From contig CAZZHQ010000079.1 in assembly GCA_964654015.1 (NCBI GenBank), positions 1 to 11,602 on the forward strand: a DNA stretch of 11,602 nt, written 5' to 3'. The notes under the pieces were generated by a model. It saw only the letters and a list, made by a program, of their open reading frames with translations. It had not been told where the DNA came from and did not search any database. Below, in pieces: positions 1 to 8,530 of this stretch. Position numbers and translations under genes: made by a program. This stretch comes from JAUUZT01 sp964654015 (GTDB taxonomy: Bacteria > Chloroflexota > Dehalococcoidia > GIF9 > AB-539-J10). Within the stretch, counting starts at the first letter, position 1. Every line of letters starts with the position of its first letter.

Positions 1-190
1 CGGAACATTTGCGGGCACAGACCAAAAACAAGATTCTGGCGCAATATCTTGGGCGGGAAACCTGTGGCTTTCGCTTTCTGGTTGCAGAAGATTCCTACAC
101 GCATGAAGAAAAGCGGTTGTATGACCTTTTTATCTCCACATTTGGAGCGCCGCCGGCAGGGAATCGAGTAAGCCCTGGGAGGAACCACGG

Positions 191-194
<4 letters not shown>
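1..194 (+). CDS. C-terminal tail of an unidentified protein (cut by window edge)
   Basis: The reading frame is open from the left edge and ends at TGA 192-194, so only about the last 63 residues are visible and the true start lies outside. The tail is mixed charged and aromatic (for example CGFRFLVAEDSY and EEKRLYDLF), with no membrane segment and no motif I recognise. The last residues are Gly/Pro/Arg-rich and look like a loose end. Its stop overlaps the ATG of the histidine kinase in an ATGA junction (191-194), which suggests the two genes are co-translated, so it may be a further sensory or regulatory component. A TTG at 9-11 is an internal codon rather than a convincing start, since no Shine-Dalgarno can be seen. 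Function unknown. Confidence 0.6.
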
Positions 195-1652
<1,458 letters not shown>

Positions 1653-1660
<8 letters not shown>

Positions 1661-2792
1661 GAAGATTTTAGTTATTGAGGATGACCCAAGTGCCTTAAGG
1701 TTAATGCAATACACCCTGGAACAGGAGGGCTACCAGGTACTTCTGGCAAAGAACGGGCTGGAAGGGATTGAGAAAGCCAAAAATGAAGAGCCAGTCCTCA
1801 TCATTTTGGACATTATGCTGCCGGGTGTAGACGGCTTTGAGGTTTGCCATCGCCTGCGGACTGAGCCTCACACTGCCCAGTTACCTATCCTGATGATCTC
1901 GGCGAAAGCTCGGGAGATAGATAAAACCACTGGACTCAAGGTAGGGGCAGATGATTACATTACCAAGCCGGCAGACCCTTCAGAGGTAGTAAGTCGAGTA
2001 GAGACTCTGCTGGCACGAAAAACTGTGGCCAGCTCAAAAATGGTTGCCTTCCTTGGCTCAAGAAGAGGGATGGGAACAACTACCCTGGTGGTCAATGTAG
2101 CCATTGCTTTGTCGCAGAAGGGTAAGCGGGTTACTGTGGTTGACCTCTGCCCCAACGGTAGCAATGTAGCCGAGCACCTTGGACTTAGACCCGGACGCAC
2201 TGTGACGGAGCTTTTAGTGAAACCCATAGATGCTATTGACCGTCGTGATTTAGAAACAGCACTGGCAGTTCACCACACAGGCGTAAGGCTACTAGTTGTG
2301 CCTCAGCCCTCTGGAGAGCACAAAGAGATTTCGCCAGCTGATGTTGATTTGCTGTTTGGGAGGCTTCGGGAGATGACCGATTATCTTCTTATAGACTTAC
2401 CATCTCAACCCTCCGATGTCAGGAATGTAGCCCTCACTAAGTGCGACCTTATCATAATTGTGGCCGACCTCAAAGCTCTACCCAGCATTAAGTCCACTGC
2501 AGCCCTTCTGGGCGTTTCTGATATTCCTCGGGAACGAATGGGCACAGTGGTCATCGACCGTGACGCCATATTTCCCGAGGCGGAGACCTCCAAAATGAAA
2601 GGCTTTGTAGAGGAACGCAGTGGGATCAGCTTATTGGGAAGCATACCTTACGATACTAAGGTTTCCCTGGAACTTGTGCCCGGCAGCGCTCCGGTAATGC
2701 TCTCTAGCCCCAATTGCCCGATGGCCTGGTCAATAAGAGAGGTGGCTGAACGTATAATTGGTGAAAAGATAAGCAATAAGGAGCCCTCATAA
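1653..2792 (+). CDS. Response regulator receiver fused to a TadZ/CpaE-like ParA-family ATPase domain
   Basis: A 379-residue cytoplasmic protein. Residues 1-123 are a complete receiver domain: acidic pocket Glu9-Asp10-Asp11, phospho-acceptor Asp53 (LDIMLPG), Ser83 switch residue and Lys105 (ITKP). Residues about 128-372 form a MinD/ParA-type domain with a P-loop-like GSRRGMGTTT (135-144), Asp164 in the A' position (VVDL) and a Walker B/switch strand ending in Asp248 (LLIDLP). Both lysines expected in the KGGVGKTT deviant Walker A are replaced (Arg137 and Thr142). Loss of the P-loop lysine is also typical of TadZ/CpaE proteins, which localise pilus machinery. Here the receiver, unlike many CpaE N-termini, looks fully able to be phosphorylated. 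It overlaps the kinase gene by 8 bases and sits 17 bases before pilB, so I infer that it is the kinase target and recruits or gates the PilB/PilC machine. A role in chromosome or plasmid partitioning is less likely in this setting. Confidence 0.9.
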
Positions 2793-2809
2793 GCTCAGGG
2801 GAAAAGAGC

Positions 2810-4510
2810 ATGGACAGAGATAAAGAGGTATTCGCCGATAGGGCAACGAGAAAAAGTCTGGGGGAAATGCTGATTGAAGGGAACCTCCTTACCGCTGAAC
2901 AATTGGAGAGTGCCCTGGAATTGCAGCGTAGGCAGGGTGGGAAACTGGGCGAAATCCTGGTAAATCAAGGGCTGGTCAAAGCTGAGGAGTTGGCAGCAGT
3001 GCTTAGCCTGCAGCTGAATATGCCTCTAATTGACCTGAAGAGGCACATGGTTGAACCTAACGTCCTGCAGTTAATCCCTGAAGATATGGCGAGAAAACAT
3101 ACCCTTATCCCGCTTGATGTGGTGGGTAATTCGCTAGTAGTGGTTATGGCTGACCCGGGGGACATCCGTACCATTGAGGACATCAAGGCCCAGGCGAAGA
3201 TGAGGGTTGAGGTAGCACTCGGTATCCCTTCCGATATTGAGCAAGCGATTGACCTTAACTACAGGTCTAAGGGCGAAATAGAGAAACAAGTAAGCCAGTT
3301 TGCACCTCCCGTTGAGGAGGAGACTGTGGTTACCTCGGAGCTCATTGCCAGGACACCTATTGCTCAAACCCTTGACCTACTTATCACGCAAGCAGTACGG
3401 GATAGAGCCTCGGACGTTCACATTGAACCACAGGAAGATAGGCTGCGAATGCGCTACCGCATTGATGGCATTCTGCATGATATGTTTTCCTTGCCACTGA
3501 GTGCTCACACGGCGTTGGTGACCAGGGTCAAAATCCTGGCTGAGATGAACATTGCCGAGCAAAGACGCCCTCAGGATGGTCAGTTCTCAATCAGGGTAGG
3601 GGATAGGGATATTGACATTCGTGCTGCCGCTATGGAAACGGCATATGGTGAGAGGGTGACATTACGAATCTTGGATAAACTTTCTCTTTTCACCTTGCCT
3701 GAGCTGGGTTTCTTGCCTGATGCTCTCAAAAAATATCGGACGATGCTGAAGAGTGCCTTTGGCCTGATACTGGTCGGCGGCCCCACTGGCTCGGGTAAAA
3801 CCACTACCCTCTACGCATCGATTAACCAGCTTGACGAAAACGAGCGTAATATCGTGACAATTGAAGATCCCATTGAGTACCGTTTCATGAACATCAACCA
3901 AATCCAGGTTCACCCCAAAGCTGAGATTACCTTTGCCAGTGGGCTACGGGCTATCATGCGTCATGACCCTGATATAATTCTGGTAGGCGAGATACGGGAC
4001 AAAGACACGGCGACGACAGCAGTTCAAGCTGCCCTGACCGGGCACCTAGTACTTTCTTCGATCCATGCTAATGATGCTGTTAGTGTTCTTTTCCGACTAA
4101 TGGACCTGGGTGTTGAGCCGTATCTCATCTCTTCAACGCTAGTCGGTATTGTTGCCCAACGGATGGTTCGCCGTATCTGTAGTCACTGCCGGGAGCAGTG
4201 TCAGCCATCTGTGGAGGAGCAAATCACCTACGGGGAAGAAATGAAGCAACAGCCAACCACCTTTTATAGCGGGGTAGGGTGTAATCTTTGCGCCAACACC
4301 GGCTACCGGGGAAGAACTGGGCTTTTCGAGCTTCTGGTTATAAGAGAGGAAATTAGAAGGATGTTACTCAGTAAAGCCAGTGCCGGTGATATTAGAGCGC
4401 AGGCACTCAAAGAAGGAATGGTAACCATGAAACGTGATGGGATGCTGAAAGTGAAAGAGGGCATTACCTCAGTGAGTGAGGTGCTACGTAGCGTGTTTTC
4501 CATTGGCTAA
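2810..4510 (+). CDS. pilB: Type IV pilus extension ATPase PilB (GspE family)
   Basis: A 566-residue secretion ATPase, normal length for PilB/GspE. An MshEN-type N-terminal domain (about residues 10-155, with GKLGEILVNQGLV) is followed by the N2 domain and RecA-like motor. Seen motifs: Asp box ASDVHIEP, Walker A GPTGSGKTT at 324-332, a Walker B region with Glu394 (DPDIILVGE, 386-394), the His box TGHLVLSSIHAND, and a tetracysteine zinc site CSHC (457-460) plus CNLC (491-494). The tetracysteine and the MshEN domain separate it from PilT-type retraction motors. MshEN domains in this family can bind cyclic di-GMP; whether this one does is not shown. ATG 2810 has AGGGGA at 2797-2802 with a 7-base gap. 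It should form a cytoplasmic hexamer on PilC that polymerises pilin. Confidence 0.97.
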   Translation: MDRDKEVFADRATRKSLGEMLIEGNLLTAEQLESALELQRRQGGKLGEILVNQGLVKAEELAAVLSLQLNMPLIDLKRHMVEPNVLQLIPEDMARKHTLIPLDVVGNSLVVVMADPGDIRTIEDIKAQAKMRVEVALGIPSDIEQAIDLNYRSKGEIEKQVSQFAPPVEEETVVTSELIARTPIAQTLDLLITQAVRDRASDVHIEPQEDRLRMRYRIDGILHDMFSLPLSAHTALVTRVKILAEMNIAEQRRPQDGQFSIRVGDRDIDIRAAAMETAYGERVTLRILDKLSLFTLPELGFLPDALKKYRTMLKSAFGLILVGGPTGSGKTTTLYASINQLDENERNIVTIEDPIEYRFMNINQIQVHPKAEITFASGLRAIMRHDPDIILVGEIRDKDTATTAVQAALTGHLVLSSIHANDAVSVLFRLMDLGVEPYLISSTLVGIVAQRMVRRICSHCREQCQPSVEEQITYGEEMKQQPTTFYSGVGCNLCANTGYRGRTGLFELLVIREEIRRMLLSKASAGDIRAQALKEGMVTMKRDGMLKVKEGITSVSEVLRSVFSIG

Positions 4511-4526
4511 CAATCGGTGTACAAAC

Positions 4527-5735
4527 ATGGCATATCAGTTTACAGCCTATACCCTTGATAAAAAGATTGTGAAAGGTATTATTGATGCCACTTCCGAAAC
4601 TACGGCGGAGGAAGCCCTATACCGGGCTGGGTATCAGCGCATCCTCAGCCTGAGGGAGGTACAGCCAAGACCAAGTTTAGAAAAACTGATGCCAACCCTG
4701 TTTGGGGTTAAGATTCAGGATGTGATTGACTTCTCGCGCCAGCTAGCCACTCTAATTGAGTCCGGTGTTACCATCCTCACAGCGCTAGAGCTACTTGAGG
4801 GACAGGCCTCCAGAGCTGCCTTCAGAAAGGTTATCGCTGGGTTGGTCGAGGAGCTTCGCGGAGGCAGCTCTCTTTCTCAAGCACTGAGCAAATACCCACA
4901 GGCATTCTCCTATACCTACTGCCAAGTAATTAAAGCAAGCGAGCAGGCAGGAAACTTTGAGGTCGGTCTGAGGCAAATAGTTGGCTATATGGAGAAACAG
5001 GCAGCGACGGCAAAAAGGATAAGAAGCGCCATGGCATATCCTGCCCTGGTATTACTCATGGCCTGCGGGGTGTTTGCTCTACTCATTACTGTTGCCCTGC
5101 CGCCACTGGTTGGACTATTTACCTCACTCGGTGCTGAATTGCCCTGGACGACGAGGCTGCTTATTGCTACTGCCGACTTCGTCATCAACTATAAGCTCTA
5201 CCTTCTGGAGGGACTACTTATACTAACTATTTTGATTTTTGGCTTCATGAGGCTACCGGCGGTAAAACTGACCATAGACAGGTTCATGTTGAAGATTCCG
5301 CTTATTGGCACTATCAATATACAGCGCAACATGTGCCAGTTCTGCCAAACAACAGCCATGCTGCTAAGAGCCGGGCTTCTGTTGCCCCAGATAATGAATG
5401 TCGTTATTCAAACCGTTGGGAACAGAATTATCCGCCAGGCATTAAGGGAGGTCAGAGACAAGCTGGTTCAGGGGCAAGGTTTATCCCAGCCGATGGCTGC
5501 GGTTGACCTATTCCCTCGGCTTCTGGTGGAGATGGTAGTTGTGGGGGAGAAAACAGGCACCATAGACTCTACCCTCGCCACGCTCGCTGACTTTTATGAA
5601 CAGAGAGTTGACCAGCGAATCAATACCCTCATATCAATGATAGAGCCGACATTAACGATACTCGTTGGGCTGGTGGTTGCTTTTATTGCACTTTCAATGA
5701 TAACACCATTATATTCCATACTAAGGTCTATATAA
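4527..5735 (+). CDS. pilC: Type IV pilus inner-membrane platform protein PilC (GspF family)
   Basis: A 402-residue protein with two T2SSF repeats, at about residues 65-190 (FSRQLATLIESGV) and 268-390 (QFCQTTAMLLRAGL). Three membrane segments are visible, near 171-193, 223-241 and 374-396, the usual GspF/PilC topology. It connects the PilB and PilT motors to the growing fibre. I chose ATG 4527 because it gives the canonical N-terminus (MAYQFTAYTLDKKIVKGII) and clears the end of pilB. An in-frame GTG at 4476 would add 17 Cys-rich residues and overlap pilB by 35 bases. No good Shine-Dalgarno precedes 4527, only a 16-base gap after the pilB stop, so expression may depend on coupling to pilB translation. 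Confidence 0.95.
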   Translation: MAYQFTAYTLDKKIVKGIIDATSETTAEEALYRAGYQRILSLREVQPRPSLEKLMPTLFGVKIQDVIDFSRQLATLIESGVTILTALELLEGQASRAAFRKVIAGLVEELRGGSSLSQALSKYPQAFSYTYCQVIKASEQAGNFEVGLRQIVGYMEKQAATAKRIRSAMAYPALVLLMACGVFALLITVALPPLVGLFTSLGAELPWTTRLLIATADFVINYKLYLLEGLLILTILIFGFMRLPAVKLTIDRFMLKIPLIGTINIQRNMCQFCQTTAMLLRAGLLLPQIMNVVIQTVGNRIIRQALREVRDKLVQGQGLSQPMAAVDLFPRLLVEMVVVGEKTGTIDSTLATLADFYEQRVDQRINTLISMIEPTLTILVGLVVAFIALSMITPLYSILRSI

Positions 5736-5767
5736 TGATTGGCTATGGCGAGTGTTAGAAGATAGAA

Positions 5768-6199
5768 ATGACTGCAAATCAGCGGCTAAAAAGCGTAAGA
5801 GTCTTGGTTGAAGACGAAACAGGATTGGGCTTGGTCGAGTCTTTAGCCGCAGTTGCCATCTTAGGGGTTGCCATGGTTGCTTTCGTAGTCGCCCTATCAA
5901 CAGGGTCAATTGCAGTGCGTGAGAGCGACCAGGAAGCTGTGGCACAGAGCCTGGTACAGACTCAACTGGAATATGTCGAGAGCTACCCATACAATTCAGA
6001 AGCAGCTACCTATCCTTATGCCTACATCTATAACGGAACTTACAATCCTAACCCCATTACTCTACCGGAAGGATACGATATCTCCGTTGAAGTTAGCCCT
6101 ATCCCCGATACTGATACCGACATCCAGCAAGTAACCGTAACCATCTCCCGAGAGGGGGAGGAGATACTGACGGTTGAGGACTATAAGGTGAACCGATGA
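5768..6199 (+). CDS. PilV-like minor prepilin
   Basis: A 143-residue pilin-like protein. The leader of 19 residues ends in Gly19, followed by LGLVESLAAVAILG, so the type IV prepilin peptidase should cut between Gly19 and Leu20, placing Glu24 at mature position +5. The hydrophobic helix runs to about residue 45. The stretch that follows (QSLVQTQLEYVESYPY) resembles the PilV/GspI-type region after the N-terminal helix. The rest is a small Tyr/Pro-rich domain that ends in beta strands (QVTVTISREGEEI). The leader is longer than usual and contains a charged stretch (VEDETG). It follows pilC after 32 bases and overlaps the next gene by ATGA (6196-6199). Likely a minor pilin of an initiating or tip complex, not the major pilin. 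Confidence 0.85.
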   Translation: MTANQRLKSVRVLVEDETGLGLVESLAAVAILGVAMVAFVVALSTGSIAVRESDQEAVAQSLVQTQLEYVESYPYNSEAATYPYAYIYNGTYNPNPITLPEGYDISVEVSPIPDTDTDIQQVTVTISREGEEILTVEDYKVNR

Positions 6200-6714
6200 G
6201 GGGGCAGAAAGGGTTTACAATAACTGAGCTGCTTGTAACCGTGGCTATCACCGGACTTATCGCCAGTTTCCTGGGCACGGCTGTCTATCAAATTATCACC
6301 GTCACTGAGTATGGCAGTGATAGGATGATAGCCGTGCATGAACTTCAAAACACAGCTCATTGGGTCAGTCATGATGGGCAGATGGCAAATATAGCCAGTG
6401 GTGGCAATGAGCTGGCGCTGACTCTTCCAGATGGCTCTTCAATCACCTATGCTGTGGTGGGCACTGAGCTTAGCCGCACTGCCGGTGGCTCACAAATGAT
6501 ATTAGCACGAAATATTAGTACGGTTGAATTCTTGGCTGACGAGTGCCAGGAGACCTTCACTGCTGGTTCCTTTTTTGAGGAGCGCACACAGCGTATCATC
6601 ACCATGACCATAACCTCGTCCCCTGTGGGGAGACCAGACGTAAGTGAGCAGAAAACATACAAGATTTGTCTTCGGCCAACCGAACCATCTGAGGGCGAGT
6701 GGAGGACGGAATGA
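6196..6714 (+). CDS. PilW-like (GspJ/ComGF-type) minor prepilin
   Basis: A 172-residue protein with a short class-III-style signal MRGQKG followed by FTITELLVTVAITGL. Cleavage after Gly6 would leave Phe at +1 and Glu11 at +5, the canonical pilin arrangement. The helix is followed by a beta-rich globular domain with the PilW-like features of a Ser/Thr-rich middle and a late strand IITMTITSSPVG. Two cysteines, Cys117 and Cys158, could form a disulfide outside the cell. ATG 6196 overlaps the preceding stop by 4 bases and has AAGGTG at 6185-6190. The gene ends in another ATGA overlap (6711-6714) with the PilX-like gene, so the three minor pilins are probably made in a fixed ratio. Confidence 0.85.
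   Translation: MRGQKGFTITELLVTVAITGLIASFLGTAVYQIITVTEYGSDRMIAVHELQNTAHWVSHDGQMANIASGGNELALTLPDGSSITYAVVGTELSRTAGGSQMILARNISTVEFLADECQETFTAGSFFEERTQRIITMTITSSPVGRPDVSEQKTYKICLRPTEPSEGEWRTE
6701..6705 (+). promoter_or_regulatory. Shine-Dalgarno that sets the start of the PilX-like gene
   Basis: GGAGG is five bases before ATG 6711. It favours 6711 over an in-frame GTG at 6699, which lies upstream of this site. Confidence 0.75.
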
Positions 6715-7727
6715 GGAATAGCGAAAGGGGACAAGCCCTTCCTCTTGCCTTACTTGTCTTGGCGGTAGGCACGCTGGTCATAGCCCCTTTCCTCGGCCAC
6801 GCCAGTAGCAGCCTTATCGGCTCTAGAATCTACGGGCAGGCGATAACCGAGCAGTATTCCTGCGATGCCGGGGTTGAGTGGGCGTTGTGGAGGCTCAAGG
6901 AGAACCCGGTGCTCACCACTGATACCGCCTATCGTTCTTCCGTCCTTGAACCCATTCCCACTGAAGTAAATGGGTCTTCCTTCCCCACCACCGAGATACG
7001 ATATGTTGAAAACGCCGGCGGTACGGCGACGATAACACCGGAGTGGGTAGACGGGCAAGGCTGGTATGACTACCCAATCGGCCTAGTAACGTCCGGCACC
7101 CTGACCGTGGTGATTGATAATATTACTGCCTCCCAAAAAGTGCTAATCAGGCTAAAGGACGAATCAGCCCCGACTCAGGACTTCGAGGGAGACGGCCCAT
7201 ATATAGCCAACTTTGAAATTGACTACACTGGCTCATGCATTGTCCAGGTTAAGCTGCCCAAAGAGTATAGACCACTGGGGCCTGGCCCAATTACTATCAC
7301 CATCACCTATCCTATTGAAGGTGCCGGAGCTACCGAGACGATAATACCTGAGTGGCTAACTGGGGCAGATTGGGTGCCTTACCCATTCAGGGCAACGGAT
7401 ACGGGCACCGTCCTGGTTGTAGTTGAATGTGAGGCGGATATTGTCAGGATTAAATTAGTGGGGGCACCCGGTTCAGCGGGAAGCTCCCCCTATACCGCAC
7501 CAGTGGGACCGGTCAGACCAGGCCAGCCCGACCAGCAAATTCAGGTCCAAACCCGCACCTCCACCGGGCATGGTCATGAAGCGCCATACTATGGCCCAGG
7601 CACCATCACCATCACCTATCCCATTGCGAGCTATGATATTAGAGCGGAGAAGGGTGACCGTGCTATCACGGTAAGGGCAACAGCAAGCTACATGGCAACG
7701 AGGGTAATCTCGTGGCAGGTTGAATAG
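6711..7727 (+). CDS. Large PilX/GspK-like minor pilin with duplicated domain
   Basis: A 338-residue protein starting MRNSERGQALPLALLVLAVG, a short basic leader and hydrophobic helix to about residue 28. The next region, EQYSCDAGVEWALWRL (48-62), matches the PilX-type motif after the helix. No Glu is present near +5: if cleaved after Gly7 the fifth residue is Leu12. Absence of Glu5 is known for GspK, the tip pseudopilin, so a tip position is plausible. The protein is much longer than ordinary PilX because residues about 98-303 consist of two tandem 103-residue copies, each with a strand near T-x-T-I-x-PEW, an aromatic turn and a beta-rich middle, and with TITITYPI at the junction and again at the end. 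The gene ends in three consecutive in-frame stops (7725-7733). It could also be an anchored surface protein that is not cleaved. Confidence 0.8.
   Translation: MRNSERGQALPLALLVLAVGTLVIAPFLGHASSSLIGSRIYGQAITEQYSCDAGVEWALWRLKENPVLTTDTAYRSSVLEPIPTEVNGSSFPTTEIRYVENAGGTATITPEWVDGQGWYDYPIGLVTSGTLTVVIDNITASQKVLIRLKDESAPTQDFEGDGPYIANFEIDYTGSCIVQVKLPKEYRPLGPGPITITITYPIEGAGATETIIPEWLTGADWVPYPFRATDTGTVLVVVECEADIVRIKLVGAPGSAGSSPYTAPVGPVRPGQPDQQIQVQTRTSTGHGHEAPYYGPGTITITYPIASYDIRAEKGDRAITVRATASYMATRVISWQVE
7002..7310 (+). repeat. Internal tandem repeat copy 1 (309 bp, 103 codons)
   Basis: First copy inside the PilX-like gene, residues about 98-200. Landmarks are Thr105, Thr107, Pro110-Glu111-Trp112 and Tyr200, each found again exactly 103 residues later. 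Similarity is visible in DNA as well, strongest near both ends, while the middle has diverged in composition. Confidence 0.7.
7311..7619 (+). repeat. Internal tandem repeat copy 2 (309 bp, 103 codons)
   Basis: Second copy, residues about 201-303. A 22-base direct repeat marks the ends: 7296-7317 and 7605-7626 differ at only one base and are 309 bases apart, and both are preceded by TGGCCCA. The second half of this copy is richer in Pro, Gly, Gln and His than copy 1. Confidence 0.7.
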
Positions 7728-7810
7728 TAATAGCCCCAGCTCGGACAAGCTAAATACAGGAGCACAGTGTGAAAAGGTGATATAGGAATCGTCGGTAGAA
7801 ATATAATGAT

Positions 7811-7815
7811 GGAGG
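7811..7815 (+). promoter_or_regulatory. Shine-Dalgarno for the 34-residue microprotein
   Basis: GGAGG with a 9-base gap to ATG 7825. It has no other plausible start codon downstream at usable spacing, so it is the main support for translation of the small gene. Confidence 0.65.
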
Positions 7816-7824
7816 ATATCCAAA

Positions 7825-7929
7825 ATGTATTTTGACTCGTTGGGTTTGACAAACATACTCCTTACTTTTGTCGTATTGGTCAATTTGGCAATAATTGTGA
7901 CGCTTTTGAGAATTTTACGGAAATCTTAA
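7825..7929 (+). CDS. 34-residue single-pass membrane microprotein
   Basis: A very short gene in the 224-base gap between the PilX-like gene and pilO. It begins MYFDSLGLTN, continues with about 18 hydrophobic residues (11-28, Ile/Leu/Val/Phe-rich) and ends RILRKS. By the positive-inside rule the basic C-terminus should stay in the cytoplasm and the acidic N-terminus outside. A perfect GGAGG precedes it, and its stop is 22 bases before the pilO start, so it fits the operon spacing. The position next to PilO and PilM/N suggests an accessory subunit of the inner-membrane alignment complex; that is inference. The 97 bases before it (7728-7824) hold no other gene or convincing signal that I can see. 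I do not recognise a family. Confidence 0.6.
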   Translation: MYFDSLGLTNILLTFVVLVNLAIIVTLLRILRKS

Positions 7930-7951
7930 ATTATTCGGACGGGAGACTTAG

Positions 7952-8515
7952 GTGAAGGGCAAGCTATTTATCACACTGTTAATTATTATCTTGCTGGTGG
8001 TCTATTACCTCCTTGGGATGGGCTATATGAAGCAGCAAAAGGAGCATGAGGCGCTGACATCCCAAATTGCTGATGTCACCCAAACGCTTAGAGAAATACC
8101 CAACCTTCCTCAGGACCTTGAGCAGCGGTTAGCTGCTGCTCAGGCAAGCCTGGTTGCTGAGCAGAGCGCATTCCCTAGCAGGATGAACACCACGCAGGTC
8201 ATCAATAGTATCCTTGAGCTGGCTGATGACTGCGAGGTTAAGGCTATTCCCTTGATAACCCAACCGTGGTCAACAGAGGAGGTTGGGCAACATGACTATT
8301 ATGTTTTCCGGTTAAATGTGGCAGTCGAGGGGAGTCTGTCTCAACTGCTGACCTTCGTTGACAAATTGGAAAATGGCGAGTTTGAAACCCTCGTCGTGGA
8401 GGGGCTGAAGGCCACTAGGGTCACCGAACAGCTTGAAGAAACTGCCGAGGGGACTGTACCTGTCACTGCCAGCTTAGACCTGGCTATCTATGCCCGGGGT
8501 TTGACTCATGATTAA
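7952..8515 (+). CDS. pilO: Type IV pilus assembly protein PilO
   Basis: A 187-residue bitopic membrane protein with the PilO/GspM layout: a short cytoplasmic start, a membrane helix at about 4-24 (ITLLIIILLVVYYLLG), a coiled coil at about 27-75 (QKEHEALTSQIADVTQTL and onwards), and a ferredoxin-like domain from about 80 with strands such as YYVFRLNVAVEG (117-128) and the helix LSQLLTFVDKLEN that is typical of PilO. The start is GTG 7952, supported by GGGAG at 7941-7945 with a 6-base gap. It should pair with the PilN part of the next gene product outside the membrane, aligning the pilus machine. No PilP gene follows, as expected if no secretin has to be reached. Confidence 0.85.
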   Translation: MKGKLFITLLIIILLVVYYLLGMGYMKQQKEHEALTSQIADVTQTLREIPNLPQDLEQRLAAAQASLVAEQSAFPSRMNTTQVINSILELADDCEVKAIPLITQPWSTEEVGQHDYYVFRLNVAVEGSLSQLLTFVDKLENGEFETLVVEGLKATRVTEQLEETAEGTVPVTASLDLAIYARGLTHD

Positions 8516-8530
8516 GGAGCCTATTGAAAA

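Noticed and set aside
4476..4526. In-frame GTG start for PilC upstream of ATG 4527
   Set aside because: It would add a Cys-rich 17-residue extension not typical of the family and overlap pilB by 35 bases. The ATG at 4527 gives the standard N-terminus.
7802..7807. TATAAT that could be an internal promoter for pilO, pilM-pilN and pilT
   Set aside because: No acceptable -35 lies at 16-18 bases upstream, and a start near 7814 would cut off the GGAGG of the microprotein.
7846..7851. TTGACA inside the microprotein gene as a -35 element
   Set aside because: No good -10 at the right spacing; the best candidate is poor and 19 bases away.
7473..7883. Minus-strand frame of 136 codons across the PilX-like gene end and the gap
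   Set aside because: No ribosome site or known domain, Cys-rich and patchy composition, and most of it lies opposite a well-supported gene.
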